From: Streptomyces clavifer
GTDB lineage: Bacteria > Actinomycetota > Actinomycetes > Streptomycetales > Streptomycetaceae
NCBI GenBank assembly: GCA_014651175.1
Contig: BMWJ01000007.1
Span: 62,001-126,000, forward strand
Length of the DNA: 64,000 nucleotides
Direction: 5' to 3'
Every line of letters begins with the position of its first letter. Position 1 is the stretch's first letter. Shown here in pieces: positions 53,031 through 62,948 of the stretch. The position numbers and the translations under genes were made by a program. Below the pieces are notes generated by a model. The model ran no database searches. It saw only the letters and a program-made list of their open reading frames with translations, and had not been told where the DNA came from.

Positions 53031-53749
53031 CTTCAGAGTCAAGCTAGGAGCGTCCGCGGTGCGAGCGAGGGCCGCTGGATTCGCCACCGGGGGAGCGGGA
53101 GGCGAAGCAGGCGGAATACCGCGGGCGCCGGGCGTGAACCGGGTCAGGGCCACGCGCGCCCGTTCGGTCTGCGCGGGCCGTTGCGCCTCCGCCCGGCCGA
53201 CCAGGTACTCGTTGGCCCGTACGAGTGCCGGGCCCTGGTAGGACAGCTCGTGCGCGTAGTGCCGGCCCTCGGAGTTGCGGTGCTCCCCCGCGCGCTCCTG
53301 GTAGAGCTGGAGCGAGCCTGGTTGCGAGCCGTCCATGAGCGCCATGACCTGGTCCCACTCATGCCGAAGCTGATGCGCTCGGGCCAGGGTGGTGTCGATC
53401 CCGCGCAGTCGGCACAGGTCGTCGCTGATCGGCCCCTCGACGTAGTCGGGGCCGTCGGCGGCGGCGCGGACCCCGGCCAGCACCTCGGGTCCGTGGTCGA
53501 GGAACACCTCGGCGTGGTTCCACGCTGCGGCGTCTCGCTCGACCCTGCCGTCCGCGTACAGCTCGTCGTCCAGCGGCCAGCCGTCCGCGTCGCAGAGGGA
53601 GTCCGAGACCGCTTCCCAGGCGTCGCACGTCTCATTGATGCCGGCGGCGGCCGAGGCCGGCGCCGGAGATGCCGCCGCCACGCCAGGGGATCGTTGGCCG
53701 TGGGCGGCTGGTTCTCGCCGGAGGCGGGAGAAGTGGAGGAAGCAGACAT
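52992..53749 (-). pseudogene. Truncated and frameshifted hypothetical gene at IS110 boundary
   Basis: ATG 53749 with AGGA seven bases ahead opens MSASSTSPASGENQPPTAND, but this frame loses coding character near 53690. Coding-like sequence then continues in the next frame (ETCDAWEAVSDSLCDADGWP, DGRVERDAAAWNHAEVFLDH, SYQGPALVRANEYLVGRAEA). A frameshift around 53680-53700 would join them; otherwise translation starts at GTG 53681. The last ten codons (LLWIVKLRSRCR) lie in the IS110 scar, so the true C-terminus is gone. The family is not recognised; it is acidic, soluble and His/Glu-rich. Confidence 0.5.
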
Positions 53750-53885
53750 GATCGATCCTTGTTCCTGTGCCGGTCGTTGGGCTACGCACAAGAGCCGAGG
53801 AGCAGCGTGCTAACGTGACCCGCCGTGAGTGCCCCGGGGCCTGCGGAAGTCCGGCCGCCCGGGCATATCAACCAGGGGAGTCAAC

Positions 53886-54446
53886 TTGGCACTTCACACG
53901 GGAACCGGCCGTTGTGCCGCCCTGCTCTCGACGGTAGCGGTGGCAGCCGGAGCTCTCACCGGATGCCAGTCGATCGCCGACGCGTCCGCCTCGGGGTGCG
54001 ATGGCACCGAGAGCCGGGTCGAGAAGCTGGAGTCGTACGGCGTCCTGGGCTCACGGCCTGAAGGAGCCATCGTCCCCAAGGGCTTCGAGAAGCTGGAGTC
54101 CGACTGCTGGCAGGACAGCGGCGACGCGCAGCTGTACGCCTCGCGGACCTACGTGCTCCGCGGCGACAAGGCCGAAGTGGCCGCGCACTACCGGACCGTG
54201 GCGGAGCAGGAGGGCTGGAAGCCGGCCCGCCCCGACCAGGGGTCATCGAACGACGGACAGTTCGCCGGCCTGTGCTTCACCAGGGCCGAAGGAGACCGGG
54301 CGACCGCTTTGGACGTCTACTTCCTGACCAAGGAGATCCTGGAGGCGGAGGAGCGGAAGCCCGGACCCGAGTTCGGCTCCGGATCCGGATACCGCGTGGA
54401 GATCACCGCGGCCGCCGACGGCTCACCCGCGGACTGCTCGGACTGA
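53886..54446 (+). CDS. Putative lipoprotein
   Basis: 186 residues from TTG 53886 with GGGGAG upstream. Signal and lipobox are clear: ALLSTVAVAAGALTGCQ, cleavage before the Cys (near residue 28). The mature part has four cysteines and is mixed alpha/beta (VPKGFEKLESDCWQDSGDAQ; YVLRGDKAEVAAHYRTVAEQ EGW; GLCFTRAEGD). Many Streptomyces lipoproteins of this size share this pattern without known function. Cell-surface location is expected. Terminator at 54518. Confidence 0.8.
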   Translation: MALHTGTGRCAALLSTVAVAAGALTGCQSIADASASGCDGTESRVEKLESYGVLGSRPEGAIVPKGFEKLESDCWQDSGDAQLYASRTYVLRGDKAEVAAHYRTVAEQEGWKPARPDQGSSNDGQFAGLCFTRAEGDRATALDVYFLTKEILEAEERKPGPEFGSGSGYRVEITAAADGSPADCSD

Positions 54447-54840
54447 AACAGGTCCACGACAGCCCTGCGCTGCCCACCACCGCGGTCCTCACAGCCTCGC
54501 CCTCGAAGAGACCTGCGGCGCCAGGTGACTCAACGTGACCTGGCGCTGCGGTATCTGATGACCCATCGAACCGGGGCAGGGCTGCCTCCGTGCGAAGGAG
54601 GGGCGCGGGGAGGGTCAAGAATACGCAAAGAGTGGGCCGCTCGCCACGCTCCACAAATGATCATTTTGCCGCGAACGCCCCTTCCTTTTCGGCCGGATGG
54701 CCCGGATGCCCCCTCGTGGGGCTCTGAGCACCCGCCAGGGAAACACCTGCTCCGCTTACTGACTCATTGACACCTGTGTGCGACATGTGAGGATCCCATG
54801 TGCATGCGGGGTACACCCGCACCATGTGCGAGGAGTGAGA
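54447..54840. other. Leader of the RHS gene
   Basis: 394 bp without a recognised gene. Holds the lipoprotein terminator and, at 54832-54837, AGGAGT, the ribosome site for the RHS start. An AT-rich patch at 54648-54669 (CCACAAATGATCATTTTGCC) could be part of the promoter. Confidence 0.5.
54518..54546 (+). terminator. Lipoprotein gene terminator
   Basis: Arms GCGCCAGGT (54518-54526) and ACCTGGCGC (54538-54546), 11-base loop. Confidence 0.65.
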
Positions 54841-57800
54841 GTGACAGGCAAGTTCCTGCGGCCAGGAAGAAGACCGAACGCACCGTCCGTTCAGCCCTTC
54901 CTGCCGCCTGTTCAGTTGAGGCGTCTGCGCCCGGTGGCAGCGGCCGTCGTGCTGACGATGGCGTTCGAAGCCACCGTCATGGTCGGAACCGCCAATCTGG
55001 CGATGGGCGTCGAGCGCACGGCCGTTCCTGCCGACAAGGCCGCCGACGCGAAGGATCTCGGGCCGGCGACCGCGGGGTCGGTGGCTGCCGCCCGGCTGAA
55101 GGCGAAGATCCAGAACCGTCGGATCGAGGCGGTGGACGCGCGTACCGAGACCTCGACGGTCCACGTGAACCCCAACGGTTCGGTGACCGAGGAGGCGCAC
55201 ACCGGACCGATCCGGTTCAAGGACGACCGGGGCGCGTGGCAGGACATCGACATCTCCCTGCAGAAGCTCTCGGACGGTTCGGTCGGGGCCCGCAGGCATC
55301 CCCACGGACTGCGCCTGGCCGGCCGGAGCGCGGCTCCCAAGGGGCTGAGGAGCACTGGCAGGAAAACCGCTTCGGCCGGCGTTCCCCTGGTGACGCTGGA
55401 GGGCCGGACCGGTCAGCGGATTCAGCTGGGTTGGTACGGGGCGCTGCCCGCGCCGGAGATCGAGGGTGAGGAGAACACCGTCGCCCGGTACCGGAACGCC
55501 CTCCCTTCGGCGGACCTCCTGATCGAGTCGACGCGCAGCGGCTACGAGCAGTTCCTGGAACTGAAGAATCGTTCCGCCGTCGATGCGAGCGGTGCCATTG
55601 CCTACAGCCTCACGGCCAAGGGCCTGACCGCCGAGGCGAACCCGGACGGTTCGGTCTCCTTCAAGGACTCCAAGGGCAGGCCCGTGGGCGCCATGCCCGC
55701 GCCGGTGATGTGGGACGCGAGGGTGCACACGTCGTCCGGTGAGCACGAGCGCACCGCCCCGGTGGCGGTGAAGGTGGTCCAGGACGGCGACACCGTCACC
55801 TTGACCCTGACGCCGGACGCAAAGTTCCTGGCCGACCCCACGACACAGTTCCCCGTGACGATCGACCCCGCGATCAGCGTCGGGGCCAGCTTCGACACCT
55901 TCGTCCAACAGGGCTACACGACCGACCAGTCGACCTCGACGGACCTCAAGCTCGGCAACAACGGCTCCTCGCAGGTGGCCCGGTCGTTCCTCTCGTTCCC
56001 GATGAAGAACATCACGGGCAAGCAGATCACCGCGGCGAAGCTCAACCTGTTCGCCTACCACTCCTGGTCCTGCACCCCCGCCAGTTGGGAAGTGTGGTCG
56101 ACCGGGGCCGCCGGGACCGGATCACGCTGGACCGCGCAGCCGGCCTGGACGACGAAGTACGCCACCAGCACCCAGACCAAGGGCTTCTCCAGCGCCTGCA
56201 ACGACGGCTGGGTCAACGCGGACGTGACCTCGCTGGCCACGGCGTGGGCGGGGAACGGCAACGGAAGCAACCACCTGGGGCTGCGGGCCACGAACGAGAA
56301 CGAGCCGGCCGGCTGGAAGCGCTTCAACTCCGGCGACGCCGCCTCCAACACTCCTTATCTCTCGGTCACCTACAACTCGGTTCCCGACCTGCCGACCCTC
56401 ATAGCCCCGGCTGCCGGAGCCGCCACCAACGACACCACGCCGACGCTGTCGGCGAAGGCCCTGGACGGCGACGGTTCGCAGGTCACCCTCAACTACGAGG
56501 TGTGGACCTCCACCGGCACCTCCGCCCTGCGCACCGGCAACAGCGCGGCGGTCGCCTCGGGCGCCCAGGCGGACTGGACCCCCGCCGCGCTGTCGGCCGG
56601 CTCCTACAAGTGGCGGGCGCGGGCCACCGACGGCTCCGCCACCAGCGCCTGGTCGGCGTTCCGCACACTGGTCGTGGACACCACGGCGCCTGCCGCGACC
56701 ACGGTCGCCTCGGCCGACTTCCCTGCCGGTCAGTGGTCCGGCACGCCGGACGGCAACGGCGACTTCACCGGTGCCTTCACCCTCACTCCCCCGGCCGCGG
56801 ACGTGAAGTCGGTCCAGTGGCAGCTGGACGGCGGGGCGTGGCAGTCGATCGCCACCACCGGCTCGCCGGTGACGGCCACGCCGGTCTTCCGCGCGGGCAA
56901 GCACACCCTGGCGGCACGCTCCAGGGACGCCGCCGGCAACGTCTCCGCCACCACTTCCTTCACCTTCTTCGCCGGCTCGGGCGCGGCCCTGCTCTCGCCG
57001 GGCCAGGGCGACCGTCCGGCACGGCGGGCCGTGCTGACCGGTCAGGGCAAGCCCTCCGACACCGGGGTGCGCTACCAGTACCGCCGCGGCGAGACCGACG
57101 CCTGGAAGGACGTCCCGCTCGCCGATGTGCGTCGCCGGGCGGACAACACCGCCCTCGCCTCCTGGCCGGCCGCTGTGAGCGGTGGCCTGTCCGAGGCGCT
57201 GGTGTGGAACATCACCAGCAGCCTCACCGAGGACGGTCCGATCAACGTCCGCGCGGTCTTCACCGACGGCACCAGCACCGACGCCTCCCCCGCCACCTCG
57301 ATCACCGTCGACCGGAAGGCGGGCGCCGCGCCCACCCAGGCCGCAGGTCCGGGTGACGTCAACATGCTCACCGGCGACTTCGTGCTGACCGAGACGGACA
57401 GCTCGGCGTTCGGCCTGACGGCCAGCCGCACGGCGTCCTCACGCCGGCCCTCCGAGGGCGGACAGCAGGAGGGCCAGGTGGCCATCTTCGGTCCCCAGTG
57501 GACCGCGGGCGCTGCCGCGGAGCTCTCCGCCACCGAATCGCTGTACCTGCGCAAGACGTCGAACACCTCGGTCGCGGTGGTGGACATCGACGGCGAGGAG
57601 ACCGGGTTCACGGCGACGAGCGGAGGTGGCTGGAAGCCCGAGGAGGGCGCCGAGGCCCTCACGCTGACGGGCAGTCTGACCGGCTCCTTCACCCTCAAGG
57701 ACACCGAGGGGACCGTCTCCCAGTTCACCAAGATCGATGCGGCCGCCACGATCTGGCAGCTCTCCCAGAGCAGCCTCCCGACGGACAACTCCACTACCTC

Positions 57801-60800
57801 TCTGATCTCGGAGAAGGTCGTCGTGGGCAGCGCCGTCCTGGCCCGCCCGAAGTACGTGATCGCTCCCACCTCGGCGGTCACCAACGCCACGTGCGCGAGC
57901 ACCCCTTCCACCAAGGGCTGCCGGATCCTGGAGTACCAGTACGCCACCACCACAGCCACCGGGAGCACACCGGGCGACTACGCCGGGCAGGTCGCCCGCA
58001 TCCGGCTGTGGTCCACCGATCCCGGCGCGGCGAACGCCACGGCCACGGTCGTGTCGAACTACGCCTACGACGCCTCGGGGCGCCTGCGTGAGCAGTGGGA
58101 CCCGAGGGTCTCCCCCGCGCTGAAGACGACCTACACCTACGACAGCGCGGGCCGCGTGGTCACCCAGACCCCGCCGGGCGAGCTGCCGTGGACCTTCTCG
58201 TACGGGAAGGCCGGCTCCAGCACGGTCGCGGGCGAGGGCATGCTGCTCTCCGTGTCCCGGCCGACCCTGAAGCCGGGCAGCGAGGACGAGACCGACGGCG
58301 GTACGTCGGCCACCTCGCTGGTCTACGACGTACCGCTCACCGGCGCCAAGGCACCCAATCAGCTCTCCCCTGCCGAGGCCCTGACGTGGGGCCAGACGGA
58401 CGCACCGACGGACGCCACCGCCGTCTTCCCTGCCGACCAGGTGCCCGCATCCCACAACGGGAACGACCTCAACGCCGGTGACTACGACAAGGCGACCACC
58501 ACCTACACCAACGCCTCTGGCCTCCAGGTCAACATGGGCCTGCCCGGCCGTCACCTGACCACCACCCAGTACGACTCCTTCGGCAACGCCGTCCTGGAGC
58601 TGGGCGCCACCAACCGCGAACTCGCACTCGGCAACGCCGACTACCAGGTCACCACGCAGAGCCAACTCGGCATCCTCGCCGACTCGCCTGCGGAACGTGC
58701 CCGCAAGCTGGCCACGGTCTCGGAGTTCTCCGCCGACGGCAAACGGCAGCTGCAGCAGTACGGCCCGCTCCACCTGGTCACCCTGACCCAGCAGTTCCAG
58801 GGCGACTCCGACAGCCCCACCATCCCGGCCGGAACACAGGTGGCGGCGCGCCAGCACACCATCACCCGGTACGACGAAGGCCGTCCCACCGATGGGTCGG
58901 CCCGGGTCGCGGACCAGCCGACCACCACATCAACCGGCGCATTCATCGAGGGCTACCTGAACGACGGCGATGTTCGTACCACCAACACCCGTTACGACTG
59001 GGTCAAGGGCCTGCCCACTGCCACGGTCACGGACCCGAACGGGATCAAGCTGACCCGTTCCTCCGAGTTCGACGCCCAGGGCCGCATCCTGAAGAGCATC
59101 CAGCCCAAGTCCAACGGCGCGGACGCGGGGACGGTGGCTTCCCGCTACTGGACCGCGGACGGGACCGGCGCCTGCTCCGGGCGTCCCGAATGGGCCGACC
59201 TGCTCTGCTCCAGCGGCCCGGCAGGCAAGATCACCGGTGGCGGCTCGAACCCCGACGAACTGCCCACCAAGACCCTGGAGTACAACCGCCTGGGCCAGGT
59301 GGCCAAGGTCACCGAGACCGCCAACGGCGTGACGCGCACCACGGTCACCACCTATGACGCCGTCGGGCGCGGTACCAAGAGCACGATCACGGGAGGAGCC
59401 GGCACCGCCGTACCGACGCAGACCATCACCTACAACCCGGCCAACGGGCAGGCGGTCACCGTCTCCGACGGGACCACCACGGTGCGCCACGTCACCGACA
59501 GGCTGGGCCGTGAGATCTCGTACGACGACGGTGCGGGCAATGTCACACGCACCGAGTACGACCGCCGCGACCGGGTGACGCGGAGGACCGACTCAGTCCC
59601 CTCGGAGACCACCTACAGCTACCAGAGCCTCACCGGCCAGCCGACCGGAATGCACGACTCGGCCCTCGGGAGCACGGGCGACGTCAGCGCCTCCTACGAC
59701 TCCGACGGCCGCCTCTACAAGCAGAGGCTGCCATGGAACATCGACGTCGAATACAACCTCGACCCCACGGGGAACGAGACCTCGCGCTACTGGCACTGGG
59801 AATCCGGCTGGACCATCCAGGGCGAGTCGGTCAGTGAGAACATCCACGGCCAGGTCGTGTCCCGCACCACCTACACGGGCGGCGGCGCGTACCAGAGCTA
59901 CACCTACGACGCGGCAGGACGCCTGACCAGGGCCGACGACACCCAGGCCGGCGTCACCACCCACCGCGGTTACGGGTTCGACGCCAACACCAACCGTACG
60001 TCCCTGGTGACCACGGTCGACGACGTGGACGGCGGCGCGCCCACCACGAAGGCGGTCAACTCCACGTACGACACCGCCGACAGGCTGATCGCCACCGGCA
60101 CGGTCTACGACGCCTTCGGCCGCACCACCGCCCAGAGCAGCGGAGCCCAGAACTCCTACTTCGCCAACGATCTCGTCCGCCAGATCACGGCGGGCTCCGA
60201 GCGCACCACCTGGGACCTCGACTCGGCCGGCAGGCTCGCCTCGTTCACGACCGAGAACAAGGATGACGACGGGACCTGGTCGACGGCCTCGACCAAGCGC
60301 AACCACTACGGCGCCGACGGGGACAACCCCACGTGGATCAACGAGGGTGACAGCAGGATCACCCGGAACCTGTCGGACCTGACAGGAGACCTGATCGCCA
60401 CGACCGGCGCCACCGGTGACGTGGTCCTCCAGCTCACCAACATCCACGGCGACGTGGCTACGCAGCTGCCGCTGGTGGACGCCACGACTCCGGTGGTCAA
60501 CAGCTACGACGAGTTCGGCAACCGCCTTCCCGGCACCGACCCGGCCCGGTACGGCTGGATCGGCGCGGAGCGGCGCTCGTCGGAAACGCCGAGCACCGCC
60601 ACACTCATGGGGGCGCGCCTGTACGACTCGGCCACGGGCCGGTTCCTCTCCACCGACCGTATCGTCGGAGGCAACGCCAGCTCCTACGACTACTGCTTCG
60701 GCGACCCGGTGAACTGCTACGACATCAGCGGGAACTACGCCATCGGCGGGCTCGTACCGGAAGCCGCGATCTGCGCTCTGTTCTTCCTGTGGTGCGCGGA

Positions 60801-61152
60801 CATGATCTACGTGACCAACTGGGCACTGAGCGAGGCCAAGAAGAGGTACTCGAACGGAGCGAAGCAGAACGCCTACCGCCACTGCATCTGGCAGGCGATG
60901 CTCACCTGGTCGGTCGGGTCGTACCTCGCGAAGGCCCTCGGCAACGCGCACGAAAAGAACGCCGGCAAGTCCGCCGCGGCAAAGCGCGACTCCAAGGCCG
61001 ACTCGTACAACAACACGGTCGGCAGGGGTGTGGGAGGAAAGATCACTGCCTGGACCTACGGCAAGGCGAAGCAGACCGCGTGCCGGCTCTGCAAGGACAA
61101 GGTCAAGAAGCACAAGTTGAAGTCGAATGCGAAGGGGAAGACGTGGGTCTAA
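54841..61152 (+). CDS. Secreted RHS-repeat polymorphic toxin with DNRLRE domain and DUF6973-like tip
   Basis: 2,103 residues from GTG 54841 behind AGGAG. A basic stretch and a hydrophobic segment near residues 30-56 (PVAAAVVLTMAFEATVMVGT) suggest export. The DNRLRE adhesion-type domain is at about 345-510 (TFVQQGYTTDQSTSTDLKLG). Fibronectin/Ig-like modules run at about 515-830. YD/RHS repeats (YDAVGRGTKS, YDSAGRVVTQ, YDAAGRLTRA, YDAFGRTTAQ) fill about 1,070-1,920. The conserved core is at 1,926-1,966 (LYDSATGRFLSTDRIVGGNA and DPVNCYDISGNY). The variable tip of about 137 residues has NAYRHCIWQAML, GNAHEK and DSYNNTVGR, like DUF6973. No immunity gene follows. Confidence 0.9.
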   Translation: MTGKFLRPGRRPNAPSVQPFLPPVQLRRLRPVAAAVVLTMAFEATVMVGTANLAMGVERTAVPADKAADAKDLGPATAGSVAAARLKAKIQNRRIEAVDARTETSTVHVNPNGSVTEEAHTGPIRFKDDRGAWQDIDISLQKLSDGSVGARRHPHGLRLAGRSAAPKGLRSTGRKTASAGVPLVTLEGRTGQRIQLGWYGALPAPEIEGEENTVARYRNALPSADLLIESTRSGYEQFLELKNRSAVDASGAIAYSLTAKGLTAEANPDGSVSFKDSKGRPVGAMPAPVMWDARVHTSSGEHERTAPVAVKVVQDGDTVTLTLTPDAKFLADPTTQFPVTIDPAISVGASFDTFVQQGYTTDQSTSTDLKLGNNGSSQVARSFLSFPMKNITGKQITAAKLNLFAYHSWSCTPASWEVWSTGAAGTGSRWTAQPAWTTKYATSTQTKGFSSACNDGWVNADVTSLATAWAGNGNGSNHLGLRATNENEPAGWKRFNSGDAASNTPYLSVTYNSVPDLPTLIAPAAGAATNDTTPTLSAKALDGDGSQVTLNYEVWTSTGTSALRTGNSAAVASGAQADWTPAALSAGSYKWRARATDGSATSAWSAFRTLVVDTTAPAATTVASADFPAGQWSGTPDGNGDFTGAFTLTPPAADVKSVQWQLDGGAWQSIATTGSPVTATPVFRAGKHTLAARSRDAAGNVSATTSFTFFAGSGAALLSPGQGDRPARRAVLTGQGKPSDTGVRYQYRRGETDAWKDVPLADVRRRADNTALASWPAAVSGGLSEALVWNITSSLTEDGPINVRAVFTDGTSTDASPATSITVDRKAGAAPTQAAGPGDVNMLTGDFVLTETDSSAFGLTASRTASSRRPSEGGQQEGQVAIFGPQWTAGAAAELSATESLYLRKTSNTSVAVVDIDGEETGFTATSGGGWKPEEGAEALTLTGSLTGSFTLKDTEGTVSQFTKIDAAATIWQLSQSSLPTDNSTTSLISEKVVVGSAVLARPKYVIAPTSAVTNATCASTPSTKGCRILEYQYATTTATGSTPGDYAGQVARIRLWSTDPGAANATATVVSNYAYDASGRLREQWDPRVSPALKTTYTYDSAGRVVTQTPPGELPWTFSYGKAGSSTVAGEGMLLSVSRPTLKPGSEDETDGGTSATSLVYDVPLTGAKAPNQLSPAEALTWGQTDAPTDATAVFPADQVPASHNGNDLNAGDYDKATTTYTNASGLQVNMGLPGRHLTTTQYDSFGNAVLELGATNRELALGNADYQVTTQSQLGILADSPAERARKLATVSEFSADGKRQLQQYGPLHLVTLTQQFQGDSDSPTIPAGTQVAARQHTITRYDEGRPTDGSARVADQPTTTSTGAFIEGYLNDGDVRTTNTRYDWVKGLPTATVTDPNGIKLTRSSEFDAQGRILKSIQPKSNGADAGTVASRYWTADGTGACSGRPEWADLLCSSGPAGKITGGGSNPDELPTKTLEYNRLGQVAKVTETANGVTRTTVTTYDAVGRGTKSTITGGAGTAVPTQTITYNPANGQAVTVSDGTTTVRHVTDRLGREISYDDGAGNVTRTEYDRRDRVTRRTDSVPSETTYSYQSLTGQPTGMHDSALGSTGDVSASYDSDGRLYKQRLPWNIDVEYNLDPTGNETSRYWHWESGWTIQGESVSENIHGQVVSRTTYTGGGAYQSYTYDAAGRLTRADDTQAGVTTHRGYGFDANTNRTSLVTTVDDVDGGAPTTKAVNSTYDTADRLIATGTVYDAFGRTTAQSSGAQNSYFANDLVRQITAGSERTTWDLDSAGRLASFTTENKDDDGTWSTASTKRNHYGADGDNPTWINEGDSRITRNLSDLTGDLIATTGATGDVVLQLTNIHGDVATQLPLVDATTPVVNSYDEFGNRLPGTDPARYGWIGAERRSSETPSTATLMGARLYDSATGRFLSTDRIVGGNASSYDYCFGDPVNCYDISGNYAIGGLVPEAAICALFFLWCADMIYVTNWALSEAKKRYSNGAKQNAYRHCIWQAMLTWSVGSYLAKALGNAHEKNAGKSAAAKRDSKADSYNNTVGRGVGGKITAWTYGKAKQTACRLCKDKVKKHKLKSNAKGKTWV

Positions 61153-61198
61153 AGGGTGTAGCAGAACGCCTGAGTTAGGGCATTCCTCCTGTACGGGT

Positions 61199-61340
61199 GG
61201 GGTGTTGCCGGCTGAGCCGTTGTCGGTGGAGACATTCACCGGCCTGCGGATGAGCCGGTACGAGAAGTTGGTGAGGGTAGTACGGGAACGGGGTGGGAAC
61301 GGCCCTGGTGGAGGGCGCCCGTGGTGTCTGCCGCTGGCGG
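61199..61340 (+). mobile_element. Possible transposase N-terminal remnant
   Basis: The frame reads LSVETFTGLRMSRYEKLVRV, VRERGGNGPGGGRPWCLPLA D. The ETFTGL...LV..V.ERGG....GRPW.LPLAD pattern is that of IS5-type transposase N-termini in Streptomyces. The match stops at the hairpin. It could mark where a former immunity gene was lost. Confidence 0.4.
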
Positions 61341-61353
61341 ACACCACGGGCGC
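61315..61353. terminator. Strong bidirectional terminator
   Basis: Perfect 14-bp arms GCGCCCGTGGTGTC (61315-61328) and GACACCACGGGCGC (61340-61353), with further pairing inside to a 3-base loop. Between convergent genes. Confidence 0.85.
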
Positions 61354-61535
61354 TGCCGACAGTCCCGCAAACGGATCCTGCCGGACAGCATGATGCGACA
61401 GACTCATCCCCACGGCCTTCGTGCTGAGCGTTGTGTGTTCCTTGGTCGGATCACATGCTCAGCCGAAGGCCGCCTGCACGTACGGCAGTTACCAACCCGA
61501 GTGATCAAGTACGAGGACTCGTTCGGGCTCCGAGG

Positions 61536-62948
61536 TTAAAGATCAAGCTGGAGCCAGGCCTCCAGCTCCTCCTGGCGCGGCGCGAGCACGGTCCCCGCGT
61601 GCGGATGGTCGAAGACCATGACCGGGCGGCGGGCGTCCCAGGCGGGCCAGCCCGGATCTCCCGTGGTGGCGAAGGCGACCCAGGCCCGGTGCATGGCGTC
61701 GGCCAGCGGCTGAGGGGCGTCCGGCCCGGTCAGCGTCTCACCGCGGCGGAGGTTGTCGAAGACGAACCCGATCTCCAGGGCGTGGCACGCCCCCAGTTCC
61801 ATGACCGGGGAACGCCAGGCGAACTCGTAGAGGTACGTGCGGGCCGGCCGGGAGTCGGCAAGCCGGTTAAGGGGCCCGCGCAGCAGGAAGTCCGTGGCCA
61901 TCTCACCGAGGATCACACCTGGCTTCGCGCCCGGCCGGGACGCCCGGTACAACCGCGCGACCCGGCCGGAGATCCGCGATTTCAGCAGGGCCAGCCGGAG
62001 CGTGAGCCCGTTGACGCGGTCAAGCGCTCCGCTCGGTACGAACCACAAGCGGTACTCCTCCCGGTTGCAGCCGAGCAGGAGGTCGACCGACGGGAGCGGG
62101 GGGTCGGCCGGTACCACGTCGTCGTCGACGACGATGTGGAAGCCCGGCCCGCCGCTGATCGGGTTCGCTCTGCCGACCACCGCGTCCTGCGCGTCCAGCA
62201 GTCGTTCGCGGTTCACGGCGGCGAACTCCTCCGCCGTGGCCGGCACCCGCAGTCTCTTCGCCATCGCCCTCACGGTCTTCGCGCCCTGGCCGCGCGTCAC
62301 GGTCTGCGGTGCGCCGCTCTGCAGGACAGCCCGGTGGAACAGCCCGGCCGCACGAGCTCCGGCCATCAGGGCCGCGATGCTGACGGCTCCGGCGGACTCA
62401 CCGCACACCGTGACGCGTCCGGGGTCTCCGCGGAACGCGGCGATGTTGTCTCGCACCCAGGTCAGGGCGGCGATCTGGTCCAGCAGGCCCCGGTTGTCGG
62501 GGGCGTCGGGAAACACTCCGAACCCCTCGACCCCGAGACGGTAGTTGATCGAGACAAGCACCACGCCGTCGCGCGCGAAGGCCCGGCCGTCGTACAGCGG
62601 CACGGCGGCGGAGCCACTGCGCAGGGACCCCCCGTGGATCCACACGATCACGGGCAGCGGCCCGTCCTCGCCCGCCGGAGCCCAGATGTTGAGGTTGAGA
62701 CACTCCTCCCCCGGGATCTCCACCTCGGGGATCAACCGGTCGAGGGGCGGCGGGTAGGGGCGTTGCGGGGCCGTCGGCCCGAACGCCAGCGCGTCACGCA
62801 CCCCGTCCCAGGACTGGACGGGCGCGGGAGCGCGAAACCGGTGGATGCCGAAGGGCGCGGCGGCGTAGGGGATGGCGAGGAAGGAGGCTATCCCGTCCCG
62901 GACACGGCCTCGTACCTTTCCCTGGCGTGTGGTCGCGATGATGTCCAT
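61536..62948 (-). CDS. Type-B carboxylesterase
   Basis: 470 residues. Signature of carboxylesterase type B: FLAIPYAAAPFGIHRFRAP, ECLNLNIWAPAG, the oxyanion IVWIHGGSLRSGS, and the nucleophile VTVCGESAGAVSIAALMAG. Glu is in LLGCNREEYRLW and His in GACHALEIGFVFDNL. It hydrolyses short-chain esters, carbamates or aryl esters. There is no signal peptide, so it is probably cytoplasmic. Start ATG 62948. Adjacent to a secreted alpha/beta hydrolase on the same strand, 117 bp away. Confidence 0.93.
   Translation of the reverse strand: MDIIATTRQGKVRGRVRDGIASFLAIPYAAAPFGIHRFRAPAPVQSWDGVRDALAFGPTAPQRPYPPPLDRLIPEVEIPGEECLNLNIWAPAGEDGPLPVIVWIHGGSLRSGSAAVPLYDGRAFARDGVVLVSINYRLGVEGFGVFPDAPDNRGLLDQIAALTWVRDNIAAFRGDPGRVTVCGESAGAVSIAALMAGARAAGLFHRAVLQSGAPQTVTRGQGAKTVRAMAKRLRVPATAEEFAAVNRERLLDAQDAVVGRANPISGGPGFHIVVDDDVVPADPPLPSVDLLLGCNREEYRLWFVPSGALDRVNGLTLRLALLKSRISGRVARLYRASRPGAKPGVILGEMATDFLLRGPLNRLADSRPARTYLYEFAWRSPVMELGACHALEIGFVFDNLRRGETLTGPDAPQPLADAMHRAWVAFATTGDPGWPAWDARRPVMVFDHPHAGTVLAPRQEELEAWLQLDL

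Larger units (their letters stand above)
61153..61535. other. Gap after the RHS toxin
   Basis: No plausible immunity gene. Contains a possible transposase N-terminal scar at 61199-61340 and a very strong hairpin at 61315-61353. Confidence 0.6.
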
